8,536 bases of DNA from Candidatus Njordarchaeota archaeon (GCA_029855985.1 JAGSHR010000070.1:1-8536), one strand, 5' to 3'. Counted from the first letter of the stretch, positions 1 through 8,536 are shown. The notes: generated by a model not told the origin, from the letters alone. Program-made: numbers and translations.

Positions 1-393
1 GCTGAGGTATTCTATGGTAAGGACGAATACTGGAAACCAAGATCAAAACCACTAACAATAAAAATCGAGGAAAAAACAGAGAATAGGTTAAAATTTACTG
101 CAGACGGGGAGACTCACACATTATTTAACGCCTTAAGAATGGCTTTACTTGAAGATGAAAACGTTAAGTTCGTTGCATATAAGTTAGTGCACCCCCTAAG
201 AGACAAAGTGGTGTTCGTTTTGGAGACGAAAGAAGGTGACCCATTGGAAGCCATTGAAAAAGCATTAAAAAAATTGAGAGACAAGTTTAGTGAGTTAAAG
301 AAACACCTATTGAAAGCTGTAGATCAAGAACCGAGGAACCCCTATTTTATACCCGAGCAAGAATGGAAGAAATTTGTAGAGGAGAATTTCTAA
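1..393 (+). CDS. rpoL: RNA polymerase subunit Rpo11 (RpoL), 5' partial, possibly fused to Csl4
   Basis: This is the archaeal counterpart of Rpb11, which pairs with Rpo3 in the assembly platform of RNA polymerase. The family signature is visible at visible residues 36-45 (GETHTLFNAL), followed by the strand DENVKFVAYKLVHPL and an amphipathic C-terminal helix (EAIEKALKKLRDKFSELKKH). The frame is open from base 1, giving 130 visible codons. There is no ATG, GTG or TTG before the ATG at 139, and starting at 139 would delete the conserved HTL..N segment, so the gene begins outside the window. The core normally starts near visible residue 18 (LTIKIEE). The preceding residues AEVFYGKDEYWKPRSKP are extra and resemble the tail of the exosome subunit Csl4, whose gene often neighbours rpoL in archaea. 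The C-terminus is also about 20 residues longer than usual (PRNPYFIPEQEWKKFVEENF). The RpoL identity is secure; the fusion is inference. Confidence 0.9.
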   Translation, partial: AEVFYGKDEYWKPRSKPLTIKIEEKTENRLKFTADGETHTLFNALRMALLEDENVKFVAYKLVHPLRDKVVFVLETKEGDPLEAIEKALKKLRDKFSELKKHLLKAVDQEPRNPYFIPEQEWKKFVEENF

Positions 394-423
394 AAAATTA
401 AAATTTAATTTATTCTTCATGCG

Positions 424-2700
<2,277 letters not shown>

Positions 2701-2730
2701 CTATCTCCTATATGCTTAGAATAGGATAGA

Positions 2731-2743
2731 TTTATTTAAGAGA
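2731..2743 (-). promoter_or_regulatory. TATA/BRE promoter element of cdc48
   Basis: Read on the minus strand this is TCTCTTAAATAAA, a good archaeal BRE/TATA-like box. Start of transcription about 25 bases downstream would be near 2710, leaving a leader of roughly 30-40 bases that includes the GAGGTG site. A near-palindrome, AAGAG-aattc-CTCTT (2738-2752), overlaps its upstream edge and could be an operator, though no known regulator site is recognised. Confidence 0.45.
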
Positions 2744-2795
2744 ATTCCTCTTTTAAACTCATAATTTTAATAATTTTCTAATATGACTTAATATC

Positions 2796-2806
2796 TCTCT
2801 TAAATG
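2796..2806 (+). promoter_or_regulatory. candidate TATA/BRE element of the surface-protein gene
   Basis: TCTCTTAAATG resembles an archaeal BRE/TATA box and contains the same 10-mer (TCTCTTAAAT) as the cdc48 promoter on the other strand. It would place the transcription start near 2826 and give a leader of about 50 bases. A second AT-rich candidate, TTATTTATG, follows at 2807-2815. The rest of the 196-bp gap (2683-2878) is AT-rich, and I see no RNA gene or small ORF in it. Confidence 0.35.
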
Positions 2807-2867
2807 TTATTTATGTTTTGTAATCAAGAATGACCAGTAATAGGTAGGAAAAATAGCAACTTCAGAT

Positions 2868-2874
2868 GGTGTGA
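2868..2874 (+). promoter_or_regulatory. Shine-Dalgarno of the surface-protein gene
   Basis: GGTGTGA ends 4 bases before the ATG at 2879 and contains both GGTG and GTGA, complementary to the archaeal 16S 3' end. It supports the ATG at 2879 as the start. The nearby GTG at 2871 runs into a stop immediately. Confidence 0.55.
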
Positions 2875-2878
2875 ATAG

Positions 2879-5644
2879 ATGAATAGGGGATATCTAGTAT
2901 TATCACTAATATTACTGAGTACCATCGCTATTATGTCACTCTCCCTAACACCTATACCCAGTAGTGAATTAGAAGTGAGTATTCAAAAAAATGTTAACCA
3001 TGAGGAAAGAACTTTCTCGTTAACCACAGTCATCAATGAATACCCGTTAGGGTCCGATGAAACAGTTATTGGAAAAAACATAACTTTAAGCGAGGTTTAC
3101 TATGCTATTATAGATTACACGGTAGAATACGGGGGTCTCAAACAAACGTTTAACTCGATTGACAGCTATGCGAACTCTACTTTTTGGGGTTTAATGGCCT
3201 TATATCTCATTGGTAGTTTGGATAACTACAAATCCCGATACCCCTCATTAGAAAAATACATTGGCTACCTCTATGATGAAGATTCAGGAGGTTTCCGCGA
3301 TTGGCTTGAAGGTGAACCAACATTAGTGAGCACGGGCCTCGGTGTCCTATTAATTAACATAACCTCGTTGACTCCCAACGGCTTCGATAAAAACAAAACA
3401 ATTGAATTTATCTTAAACGGTTTAAATTCGAGTGAAATCTGTTTGGAGGATATTGTTTTTTCATCTATTGCTTTAAGCATACTCAACTACAATGTCTCAA
3501 CGTTAAACTTGGAAAATAGAATCTTGAGCTTCTACAATAACGGTAAATTTACTGATTCTAATTCACATCTCGGCACTTTAGAGTTAACATATTGGGCTCT
3601 AAAAGCCCTTAAATACCTGAACTATAATATAACGACACTAAGATCCTCTATAGTTAATTACATCTTGAGCTTAAGGAAGGAAGTAACATTTGGGAATTCC
3701 ACCTATACTGGTTTTAGCTTGGGGGATAAACCAACAGTATACGAAACAGGTTTAGCTATAGATATACTTAGGGAATTCAATTATAATGTAGCCGAGTATA
3801 GGGAGGGACTAATTGATTTCCTGATAGCATGTTACGATGATGGAAACTTCACAGAGACAATTAATGCAACTGTAAAAGACATCTACCAAATCGCAGGAGC
3901 AGTGTTAACCCTATTTAACCTAGGAGATATCTACTCGTATATGAGCTTGAGCGCTAGCATAGCAGTCGGTGACCAAGTGCCAATAGATCTAAACTCCACA
4001 GAAGTATCCTTTAAGATTAAGATCGGTTCAGAGAACATAGGTTACTACGTTGTTTCCAGCAACGTTACTGGCAAAATGTACTATGACTCCCAAACAAAAG
4101 AATACAAGGGAATAATGTTTCCATCAAATTACACTTTCGGTAACTACACGATGATGTTTAACTTTAAACCAATGTTACCCCTAGTAAGCGACTATTACGG
4201 GCACTATTTGAAAGCTTTTAGAATAGGCTATAAAATAAGCGTGGAATTATCAAGCAGCACCGTTGCACCCGGAAATAATCTAACGATAAGTGTAGATGTC
4301 ACATTTGAAAATGGAACATATGCCAGTAGCGGAGACCTATATTTCAAGTTAGGAACATCTAATGAAACCCTGATGGCAAATCATAAGAGCTTAACAAACA
4401 ATACGATTGAATTCAACGTAACAATCCCACAAGATGCACAACTAGGAGATTATAAACTCGAGTTATATGTAAATGACTCACATGGCGTAGATCACACTAG
4501 GTTTGAAACAATAATCCATATAAGGGATACAGTTAAGCTAGACAAGATCGTAGGAAACATAACTAGATACCATATTGGAGAAACAATATCAATTAATGCC
4601 ACCTTAATTTACAACACAAGCGGAGCGATTATACCCCACGCCAACATTACACCAATCTATACAGAGGGAGGTAAAGAGATCAAGGGGGTAGGGAACTGGA
4701 TTAACGCAACTACCGTCAATCTAAAGTTAAATGTGTCAAGAGTTCTTCCTAAGCAAACAAATTACGCATTCAAGGCTAAAATTGAGTGGAGCACAGGTTT
4801 TACAACCGTGATTGAGTTATTCAAATTTAACATCACAATAAACGACCTCTTATTCGATTTAACTGGAACAAGTACAGTCCAAATAGGGGATACATTCAGC
4901 GTCGGAGTAAGAGTGTACTCGAATACAACTAATGCAATGCTGGAAAACGCCACCGTTAAAGCTGAGTTGTTCAAGGGCAATGAAACATATTCAACGTACA
5001 CGATGACTTACAACAAAACATTGGGCGCATACATTACAAATGAAACAGTTGATCCGAATATTCCAAGTGGAGTATACGACTTGAATATAACGCTCTATGA
5101 CCCAATAAACGGAACTTACATTAAATTGAACACAACTGGTAGTGCCACTATAACAGTAACTGGCGTTCCAGAAATCGACCTAGAGACATTTGAGATAATG
5201 CCAGATACACCGAAAGTTGGAGAAGTTATAGTCTCCAACTTCAAAGTGAAAGTTAAGGGAACTAACCCTGCCAAGTACTTAACTGGTCTTATACTCCGAG
5301 CCAACATATCCAAAGATGATACGATTTGGACCGAGTATATTGGAGAAGCTAACATGACGTACACATTATCTTTTAGACCAGATAGTGCTGGAACCTATAA
5401 CATAACAATATACCGCGATTCTGATAATTACGTGTTATACACATTCACGGTTGACGTAGTAAAGGTGTCGCCATCGCTATATGATATACTTGAGCCTTAT
5501 ATACTTGGCGCTCTTTGGATCGGAGCATTGGGGGTTGGTTTAGTCTACTTCGTAGTAAGATACTTTGTGGGTAAGAAGATTTCAAAGAGGTATCTAGTCA
5601 AAAAGGTTAAGAAAGCCAAAAAGAAGAAGAGAAAGAAAAAGTAA
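2879..5644 (+). CDS. membrane-anchored surface protein: prenyltransferase-type toroid plus Ig-like domains
   Basis: The function is unknown; the architecture is clear. A signal peptide (about 1-24, hydrophobic VLSLILLSTIAIMSLSL) targets it outward. Residues about 70-350 carry repeats of prenyltransferase/squalene-oxidase type: GGFRDWLEGEPTLVSTGLGVL (from 137), GKFTDSNSHLGTLELTYWAL (222), TGFSLGDKPTVYETGLAIDI (277) and GNFTETINATVKDIYQIAGA (322), each followed by a short helix. They predict an alpha/alpha toroid. No zinc or catalytic residues, and no thioester CGEQ motif, are seen. Residues about 360-860 are beta-rich, with repeating Ig/macroglobulin-like units (GNNLTISVDVTFENGTY, GETISINATLIY, GDTFSVGVRVYSNTT, DSAGTYNITIY). 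One membrane helix (about 873-895) is followed by a tail with 16 Lys/Arg in 25 residues. I count 38 N-X-S/T sequons, suggesting dense N-glycosylation. There are only two cysteines (188, 318). The domain order recalls ribophorin II of the eukaryotic oligosaccharyltransferase, which is a hypothesis only. It is a single-gene unit. Confidence 0.85.
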   Translation: MNRGYLVLSLILLSTIAIMSLSLTPIPSSELEVSIQKNVNHEERTFSLTTVINEYPLGSDETVIGKNITLSEVYYAIIDYTVEYGGLKQTFNSIDSYANSTFWGLMALYLIGSLDNYKSRYPSLEKYIGYLYDEDSGGFRDWLEGEPTLVSTGLGVLLINITSLTPNGFDKNKTIEFILNGLNSSEICLEDIVFSSIALSILNYNVSTLNLENRILSFYNNGKFTDSNSHLGTLELTYWALKALKYLNYNITTLRSSIVNYILSLRKEVTFGNSTYTGFSLGDKPTVYETGLAIDILREFNYNVAEYREGLIDFLIACYDDGNFTETINATVKDIYQIAGAVLTLFNLGDIYSYMSLSASIAVGDQVPIDLNSTEVSFKIKIGSENIGYYVVSSNVTGKMYYDSQTKEYKGIMFPSNYTFGNYTMMFNFKPMLPLVSDYYGHYLKAFRIGYKISVELSSSTVAPGNNLTISVDVTFENGTYASSGDLYFKLGTSNETLMANHKSLTNNTIEFNVTIPQDAQLGDYKLELYVNDSHGVDHTRFETIIHIRDTVKLDKIVGNITRYHIGETISINATLIYNTSGAIIPHANITPIYTEGGKEIKGVGNWINATTVNLKLNVSRVLPKQTNYAFKAKIEWSTGFTTVIELFKFNITINDLLFDLTGTSTVQIGDTFSVGVRVYSNTTNAMLENATVKAELFKGNETYSTYTMTYNKTLGAYITNETVDPNIPSGVYDLNITLYDPINGTYIKLNTTGSATITVTGVPEIDLETFEIMPDTPKVGEVIVSNFKVKVKGTNPAKYLTGLILRANISKDDTIWTEYIGEANMTYTLSFRPDSAGTYNITIYRDSDNYVLYTFTVDVVKVSPSLYDILEPYILGALWIGALGVGLVYFVVRYFVGKKISKRYLVKKVKKAKKKKRKKK

Positions 5645-5656
5645 ATCCCTTTTTTT
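5600..5656. terminator. convergent terminator region, T-tracts on both strands
   Basis: On the plus strand, CCCTTTTTTT (5647-5656) lies just after the surface-protein stop and fits an archaeal T-tract terminator. On the minus strand, downstream of the aminotransferase stop, the complement of the polylysine codons (about 5600-5640) is a pyrimidine-rich T-tract (TTTTTCTTTCTCTTCTTTTT). It could terminate that transcript. The assignment rests on base composition only. Confidence 0.45.
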
Positions 5657-5658
5657 CT

Positions 5659-6861
5659 CTAACTTAAAAATTTTTCTATCCTATCATATGCCTCCTTTAA
5701 TATTTTCTTATCTGGAAGGAAAACCGCCCTAAAATGTTGAGCGCCCATTGAACCGAAACCTGAACCATGCACAACTAACACCTTGTAATTCTTTAACAAC
5801 TCTGTGACGAACCTAAAGTCATCCAAATAGCGCTTGTCATGGATTTTGGGGAAAATATACAGTGCTCCTTGGGGCTTAACTACGCTTAAACCGCTTATCT
5901 CCTTTATTCTTTTATATGAATACTCCATTCTATCCTTTAATTTGTTGATGTAATCTTTCAGGAAATCATGAGACCCCTCTAATGCCCGGATTAACGCATA
6001 TTGGACGGGGGCTACACCTGAAATTCTAATTAGCAGGAATTTCATTATAGCCTCCCAAACATCACTTAATGTATCATTTTCATCGACTCTGACAATGTAG
6101 CCAGCTCGCCAACCAGTAGCTAAGTAGACCTTAGAGAATCCATTCAAAATTAGCTTAGGAACATCAGGGGCAATGTTGCCCATGCTTGGTGCTTTAGTAC
6201 CCTCGAAGACTATTCTATCATAGATTTCATCGGAAATTATGAAGAGATCGTGTTCCCCTGCTATAGAGGCTATCTCTTCAAGCGTCCTTTTATCATATAC
6301 TGCTCCCGTAGGATTATTCGGGTTAATTACAACTATCGCTTTGACTTTGTCATCAATCTTGCGTCTAATATCATCTACATCAGGTTGCCAATTTTCCTCC
6401 TCAAGGGTAGTGTATTCTACGGGTTTGATTCCAAGGAAATTAGCGGCAGATATGTATGGTGGATAGCTTGGAGAGGGAACAAGGATTTTTTCTCCCTCAT
6501 TGAATGCTCCAGCATAAATAGCCATAATGGCTTCAGATAATCCATTTGTTACAAAAACATCATCCATAGATGCACTAATACCATTGTCTCTCTTTTCCCT
6601 CTTCAATATGGCTTCTTTCAACTCAGGAATACCTGTAGACGGTGTGTACGCGTTTTTCCCTTCTCTTGTTGCCTCGCACAATGCATCCTTTATGTGATCG
6701 GGAACATCAAAGTCAAAATAAGTGGGGTCACCAATATTCAATCTTATGACCTTTTCTCCCGTTTTCTTCTCAATTTTGTTTGCCAAAATAGCAACGTCTC
6801 GAATGGCATATTTAAGTTTCCTTGCGCGTTCAGCTGGCTCGAATTTCTTCAATTTATTCAC
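5659..6861 (-). CDS. alanine aminotransferase-like PLP enzyme (fold type I)
   Basis: This is a class I/II aminotransferase of 400 residues, very close in plan to the Pyrococcus furiosus alanine transaminase: pyruvate plus glutamate interconverting with alanine plus 2-oxoglutarate, in the cytosol. Visible active-site elements are the N-terminal YAIRD and NIGDP (42-46), Y72, the NPNNPTG motif with N183 (180-186), D211 and Y214 (SDEIYD), the Schiff-base lysine K244 in NGFSKVYLATGWR with R252, and the substrate carboxylate arginine R378 in HFRAVFLP. No key residue is missing. Alanine is the likeliest amino donor from overall similarity; aspartate or a broader specificity cannot be excluded. The longest frame starts with GTG at 6861. 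However, GGTGA (6862-6858) followed 5 bases later by TTG at 6852 resembles the SD-to-start layout of the neighbouring genes, so the true start may be codon 4. It is transcribed alone from a TTTTATA box. Confidence 0.93.
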   Translation of the reverse strand: MNKLKKFEPAERARKLKYAIRDVAILANKIEKKTGEKVIRLNIGDPTYFDFDVPDHIKDALCEATREGKNAYTPSTGIPELKEAILKREKRDNGISASMDDVFVTNGLSEAIMAIYAGAFNEGEKILVPSPSYPPYISAANFLGIKPVEYTTLEEENWQPDVDDIRRKIDDKVKAIVVINPNNPTGAVYDKRTLEEIASIAGEHDLFIISDEIYDRIVFEGTKAPSMGNIAPDVPKLILNGFSKVYLATGWRAGYIVRVDENDTLSDVWEAIMKFLLIRISGVAPVQYALIRALEGSHDFLKDYINKLKDRMEYSYKRIKEISGLSVVKPQGALYIFPKIHDKRYLDDFRFVTELLKNYKVLVVHGSGFGSMGAQHFRAVFLPDKKILKEAYDRIEKFLS

Positions 6862-6862
6862 C
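6858..6862 (-). promoter_or_regulatory. Shine-Dalgarno GGTGA overlapping the annotated aminotransferase GTG
   Basis: GGTGA on the minus strand lies 5 bases before TTG at 6852-6850 and includes the GTG of the longest frame. The pattern GTGAATA followed by a start codon recurs upstream of the surface protein (GTGAATAG-ATG) and rpoN (GTGAATAAACA-ATG). That favours reading this GTG as part of the SD. An AGGG at 6874-6871 is the competing SD for the GTG start. Confidence 0.4.
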
Positions 6863-6896
6863 GCTCTGAGCCCTAAAATTCGTTTTTAGTTGTTTC

Positions 6897-6903
6897 TATA
6901 AAA
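6897..6903 (-). promoter_or_regulatory. TATA box of the aminotransferase gene
   Basis: The minus strand reads CCTTTTATAG, a near-consensus archaeal TATA box. Transcription start about 25 bases downstream falls near 6875, giving a short leader of about 13-23 bases depending on whether GTG (6861) or TTG (6852) is used. Confidence 0.5.
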
Positions 6904-6950
6904 GGTTAGTCGGCACGTTTATTCGTTATACAAGATTTATTAATGAAAAA

Positions 6951-6981
6951 GGCTTAAATGAAATATAATTGCAGTTGGGGC
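6951..6981 (+). promoter_or_regulatory. promoter and weak SD of the NSUN-like gene
   Basis: GGCTTAAATG (6951-6960) shares CTTAAATG with the surface-protein promoter. It would start transcription near 6980, almost leaderless for the ATG at 6989. An alternative TATA (TTTATTAA, about 6935-6942) would give a longer leader that includes GGGG at 6977-6980, a weak SD 8 bases from the ATG. The choice is not decided by sequence. Confidence 0.3.
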
Positions 6982-6988
6982 GTTTAAC

Positions 6989-8212
6989 ATGTCAATAGAC
7001 GGATTCGTGTTTACAGATGGGCCGTTGAATAGGGAGATAAGGGGGCTTCAAAGCAAGTTTCACTATAGTGTGGATGTTGTTGCGCGGCTTTCGTTTTACT
7101 ACACAATTTTTAGAGCCGCTCGCATTATAAGTGCCCTTAGAAAGCCTCCTAGATATATAGCAGTGAGAGTTAACACCCTTAATACAACACCAGAAAAAGT
7201 CTTGGATAAAATCCGGGCTGCTGGAATTGATATCAGGCCTTCTAAAGTGTTCGATGATGTTTTGTTGGTAAAGGTGGATGGGCCATTTGACATACCAATA
7301 GTTGATAAAAAGATTATAGCCAAGGATAAGAGTGCTGAGGGTGTATACTTGGGCGCTAACCTATATATGCCAGGCGTCTTAAGGATGGACAGCGGAATAA
7401 ATGTTGGAGATTACGTTAATGTTGTTACGAGATTTGGAGATGTTGTTGGTTACGGAGAATCTAAGATAGCATCTGGGGAAAAAGCGCACAAGGGGGCAGT
7501 TGTCGAAATAACTGAAAGTGTGTACAAAATGCCAAATCTGAAAACTCTAAGAACATTTATACTTGGAGATGCGTATACTGCATCTTTAGGGACAACACAA
7601 GCTTTAAGGTGGTTAGCCCCCGAGAGAAATGAGAACGTCTTAGTGGTATCTCCCAACGTTGAGGATCTAGTTTACCTTGTCCAATTAATGGGCGGTCCGT
7701 CAGAAAACATAAAAGTTGTTTCTAAAACAGATCTAGAAGACTTTAAACTCAAAGAGAACCTCAGAAAACTAAAATTGGAAAAGTGGGAGGACAAGTTAAA
7801 GTTTTACATAGTTGATTACAGAACACTAAAGTTCCCGCCAGAATCATTTGATGCAATCTATGTCACTCCCAGGAACTCTAAGATCGGTATCCGACCAAGG
7901 CTCTCTGTAACGATCACTGAAAACGAGATATTAGCTCTAAACCGGGACATGAAAATACTACTTGGTAATGTTGTTCCATCCCTAAAACAGGGCGGCAGAT
8001 TGTTATTCAACACTTTCTCTCTGGATCCAGCGGAGGGTGAATTCGTGTTAAAATACCTTGTTGAAACTTGGAAACTTGAGCCTATGACTAAAAGGTATAG
8101 GTGGGGAGCAAGCGGGATACCTGATATACCCTATGGTGAGAAATCACTAAGGGTTTATCCAGATATACATGATGATCACGGGTATTTCGCGGCTTTATTA
8201 AAAAGAGAATAA
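6989..8212 (+). CDS. PUA-containing NSUN6-like protein lacking catalytic cysteines (probable pseudoenzyme)
   Basis: It has the fold order of archaeal NSUN6-type RNA cytosine-C5 methyltransferases: N-terminal domain (about 1-105, RVNTLNTTPEKVLDKIRAAGI at 60-80), PUA RNA-binding domain (about 106-180, GVYLGANLYMPGVLRMD...VGDYVNVV), and a Rossmann methyltransferase-like domain (about 185-407). The ending LRVYPDIHDDHGYFAALLKR matches the family's C-terminal G-[FY]-F motif, and IGIRPRL (299-305) matches the GxRP element after motif IV. The working parts are gone. The glycine-rich SAM loop of motif I is replaced by VLVVSPNVEDLVYLVQLMG (217-235), the motif IV Pro-Cys is P294-R295, and the motif VI Thr-Cys is T342-F343. 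The protein contains no cysteine at all. The 407-codon frame is intact, so it is maintained rather than decayed. It probably binds RNA or partners an active paralogue; both are inference. Confidence 0.85.
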   Translation: MSIDGFVFTDGPLNREIRGLQSKFHYSVDVVARLSFYYTIFRAARIISALRKPPRYIAVRVNTLNTTPEKVLDKIRAAGIDIRPSKVFDDVLLVKVDGPFDIPIVDKKIIAKDKSAEGVYLGANLYMPGVLRMDSGINVGDYVNVVTRFGDVVGYGESKIASGEKAHKGAVVEITESVYKMPNLKTLRTFILGDAYTASLGTTQALRWLAPERNENVLVVSPNVEDLVYLVQLMGGPSENIKVVSKTDLEDFKLKENLRKLKLEKWEDKLKFYIVDYRTLKFPPESFDAIYVTPRNSKIGIRPRLSVTITENEILALNRDMKILLGNVVPSLKQGGRLLFNTFSLDPAEGEFVLKYLVETWKLEPMTKRYRWGASGIPDIPYGEKSLRVYPDIHDDHGYFAALLKRE

Positions 8213-8222
8213 AATATATTTC

Positions 8223-8435
8223 TTATTCTTTTGGAACAACTCTCGTTTCGTACTTTATAACTTCATCTATTGCATCAATGTGTGTAATGAACACAACTCT
8301 ACAACACATTTTCTTTAATCCTAGATCATCCAAGACTTTAGCGGGGTTCTCGCCGTTCGCCACTCTTTTCTTGAATGGTTCCCAGAGGTGCCCAATAACT
8401 TTACCGCATGTGGGGCATCGAACAGGTATAATCAT
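8223..8435 (-). CDS. rpoN: RNA polymerase subunit Rpo10 (RpoN)
   Basis: This is the archaeal Rpb10 homologue, a small zinc-bound subunit that sits with Rpo3/Rpo11/Rpo12 on the back of RNA polymerase. It is 70 residues, in the usual size range. The zinc ligands are C7-x2-C10 (RCPTCGKVIGHLW) and the tandem C44-C45 (KKMCCRVVF), followed by the family's HID segment at 52-54. The usual CCRR is CCRV here, a small departure. The ATG at 8435 is supported by the SD-like GAGGAGTGA 7 bases upstream. In many archaea rpoN lies downstream of the ribosomal protein genes rpl13 and rps9. Here it appears to have its own promoter and no ribosomal gene within the 101 bp before it. It converges on the NSUN-like gene with a 10-bp gap. 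Confidence 0.96.
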   Translation of the reverse strand: MIIPVRCPTCGKVIGHLWEPFKKRVANGENPAKVLDDLGLKKMCCRVVFITHIDAIDEVIKYETRVVPKE

Positions 8436-8536
8436 TGTTTATTCACTCCTCGAAAGAATATATCCAAAACTAGAATTTAATATTTTTGTTAAAAAATTAA
8501 TAAAAATCATGAGGTTTTTCTGTGTCTATGATAACA
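8436..8536. promoter_or_regulatory. AT-rich, possibly bidirectional promoter region at the right edge
   Basis: On the minus strand, GAGGAGTGA (8451-8443) is the rpoN SD. AATATTAAATT (8484-8474) could be its TATA box, with a predicted start near 8454. The same near-symmetric element read on the plus strand (AATTTAATATT) lies about 29 bases before an ATG at 8509 that opens MRFFCVYDN to the window edge, compatible with a leaderless divergent gene. Alternatively, a minus-strand gene may end at 8497 with the visible tail VIIDTEKPHDFY. Neither partial frame is long enough to call. Confidence 0.3.

Noticed and set aside
139..393. rpoL starting at the ATG at 139
   Set aside because: This would remove the conserved GETHTLFNAL segment of the Rpo11 fold. 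The upstream in-frame sequence is clearly homologous, so the ATG is an internal methionine.
2879..4000. Active prenyltransferase or terpene cyclase
   Set aside because: The repeats match the fold but no DXDD-type acid or zinc ligands are visible, and the protein is secreted and membrane-anchored.
2879..5644. Alpha-2-macroglobulin/thioester (TEP) protein
   Set aside because: There is no CGEQ thioester motif, the toroid precedes rather than interrupts the beta domains, and only two isolated cysteines exist.
6989..8212. NSUN-like gene as a frameshifted pseudogene
   Set aside because: The reading frame is intact over 407 codons from a credible promoter to a C-terminus that keeps the family motif. 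The losses are precise substitutions, not disruption.

Overview
The window comes from an archaeon. It encodes two archaeal/eukaryotic-type RNA polymerase small subunits (Rpo11/RpoL at the left edge, Rpo10/RpoN at the right), an archaeal Cdc48 AAA+ ATPase, and an archaeal-type alanine aminotransferase. It also encodes a PUA-containing NSUN-family protein and a heavily sequon-rich membrane-anchored surface protein. Promoters look archaeal (TTAAATAAA- and TTTTATA-type TATA boxes), and translation starts are preceded by GGTG/GTGA-type Shine-Dalgarno sequences. The DNA is AT-rich (roughly 40% GC by eye). A TACK-like, possibly thermophilic archaeon is my best guess, but the lineage cannot be fixed from the sequence alone.

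Layout. Positions 1-393 (+) hold the 3' part of rpoL, read in frame from the window edge with no start codon upstream. Its first residues resemble the C-terminal tail of the exosome subunit Csl4, so a Csl4-RpoL fusion is possible. Convergent to it, 448-2682 (-) is a complete cdc48. A 196-bp divergent promoter region separates cdc48 from 2879-5644 (+), a 921-residue surface protein. That protein has a signal peptide, prenyltransferase-type alpha/alpha-toroid repeats, several beta-sandwich domains, one C-terminal membrane helix and a polylysine cytoplasmic tail. Convergent to it, 5659-6861 (-) is a class I/II aminotransferase (AlaT-like). A 127-bp divergent region leads to 6989-8212 (+), an NSUN6-like protein that has lost both catalytic cysteines and the SAM-binding loop. 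Convergent to it with a 10-bp gap is rpoN at 8223-8435 (-), followed by a 101-bp AT-rich region at the right edge.

The genes do not form an operon: orientation alternates at nearly every step, so each appears to be its own transcription unit, joined only by shared divergent promoter regions or shared convergent ends. They cover transcription (RpoL, RpoN), protein quality control (Cdc48), nitrogen and carbon metabolism (AlaT), RNA-related work (NSUN-like) and the cell surface. The most notable items are the possible exosome-polymerase fusion, the cysteine-free NSUN paralogue, and the toroid/Ig-like surface protein whose domain order recalls eukaryotic ribophorin II. No rRNA, tRNA, CRISPR array, insertion sequence or phage gene was seen.
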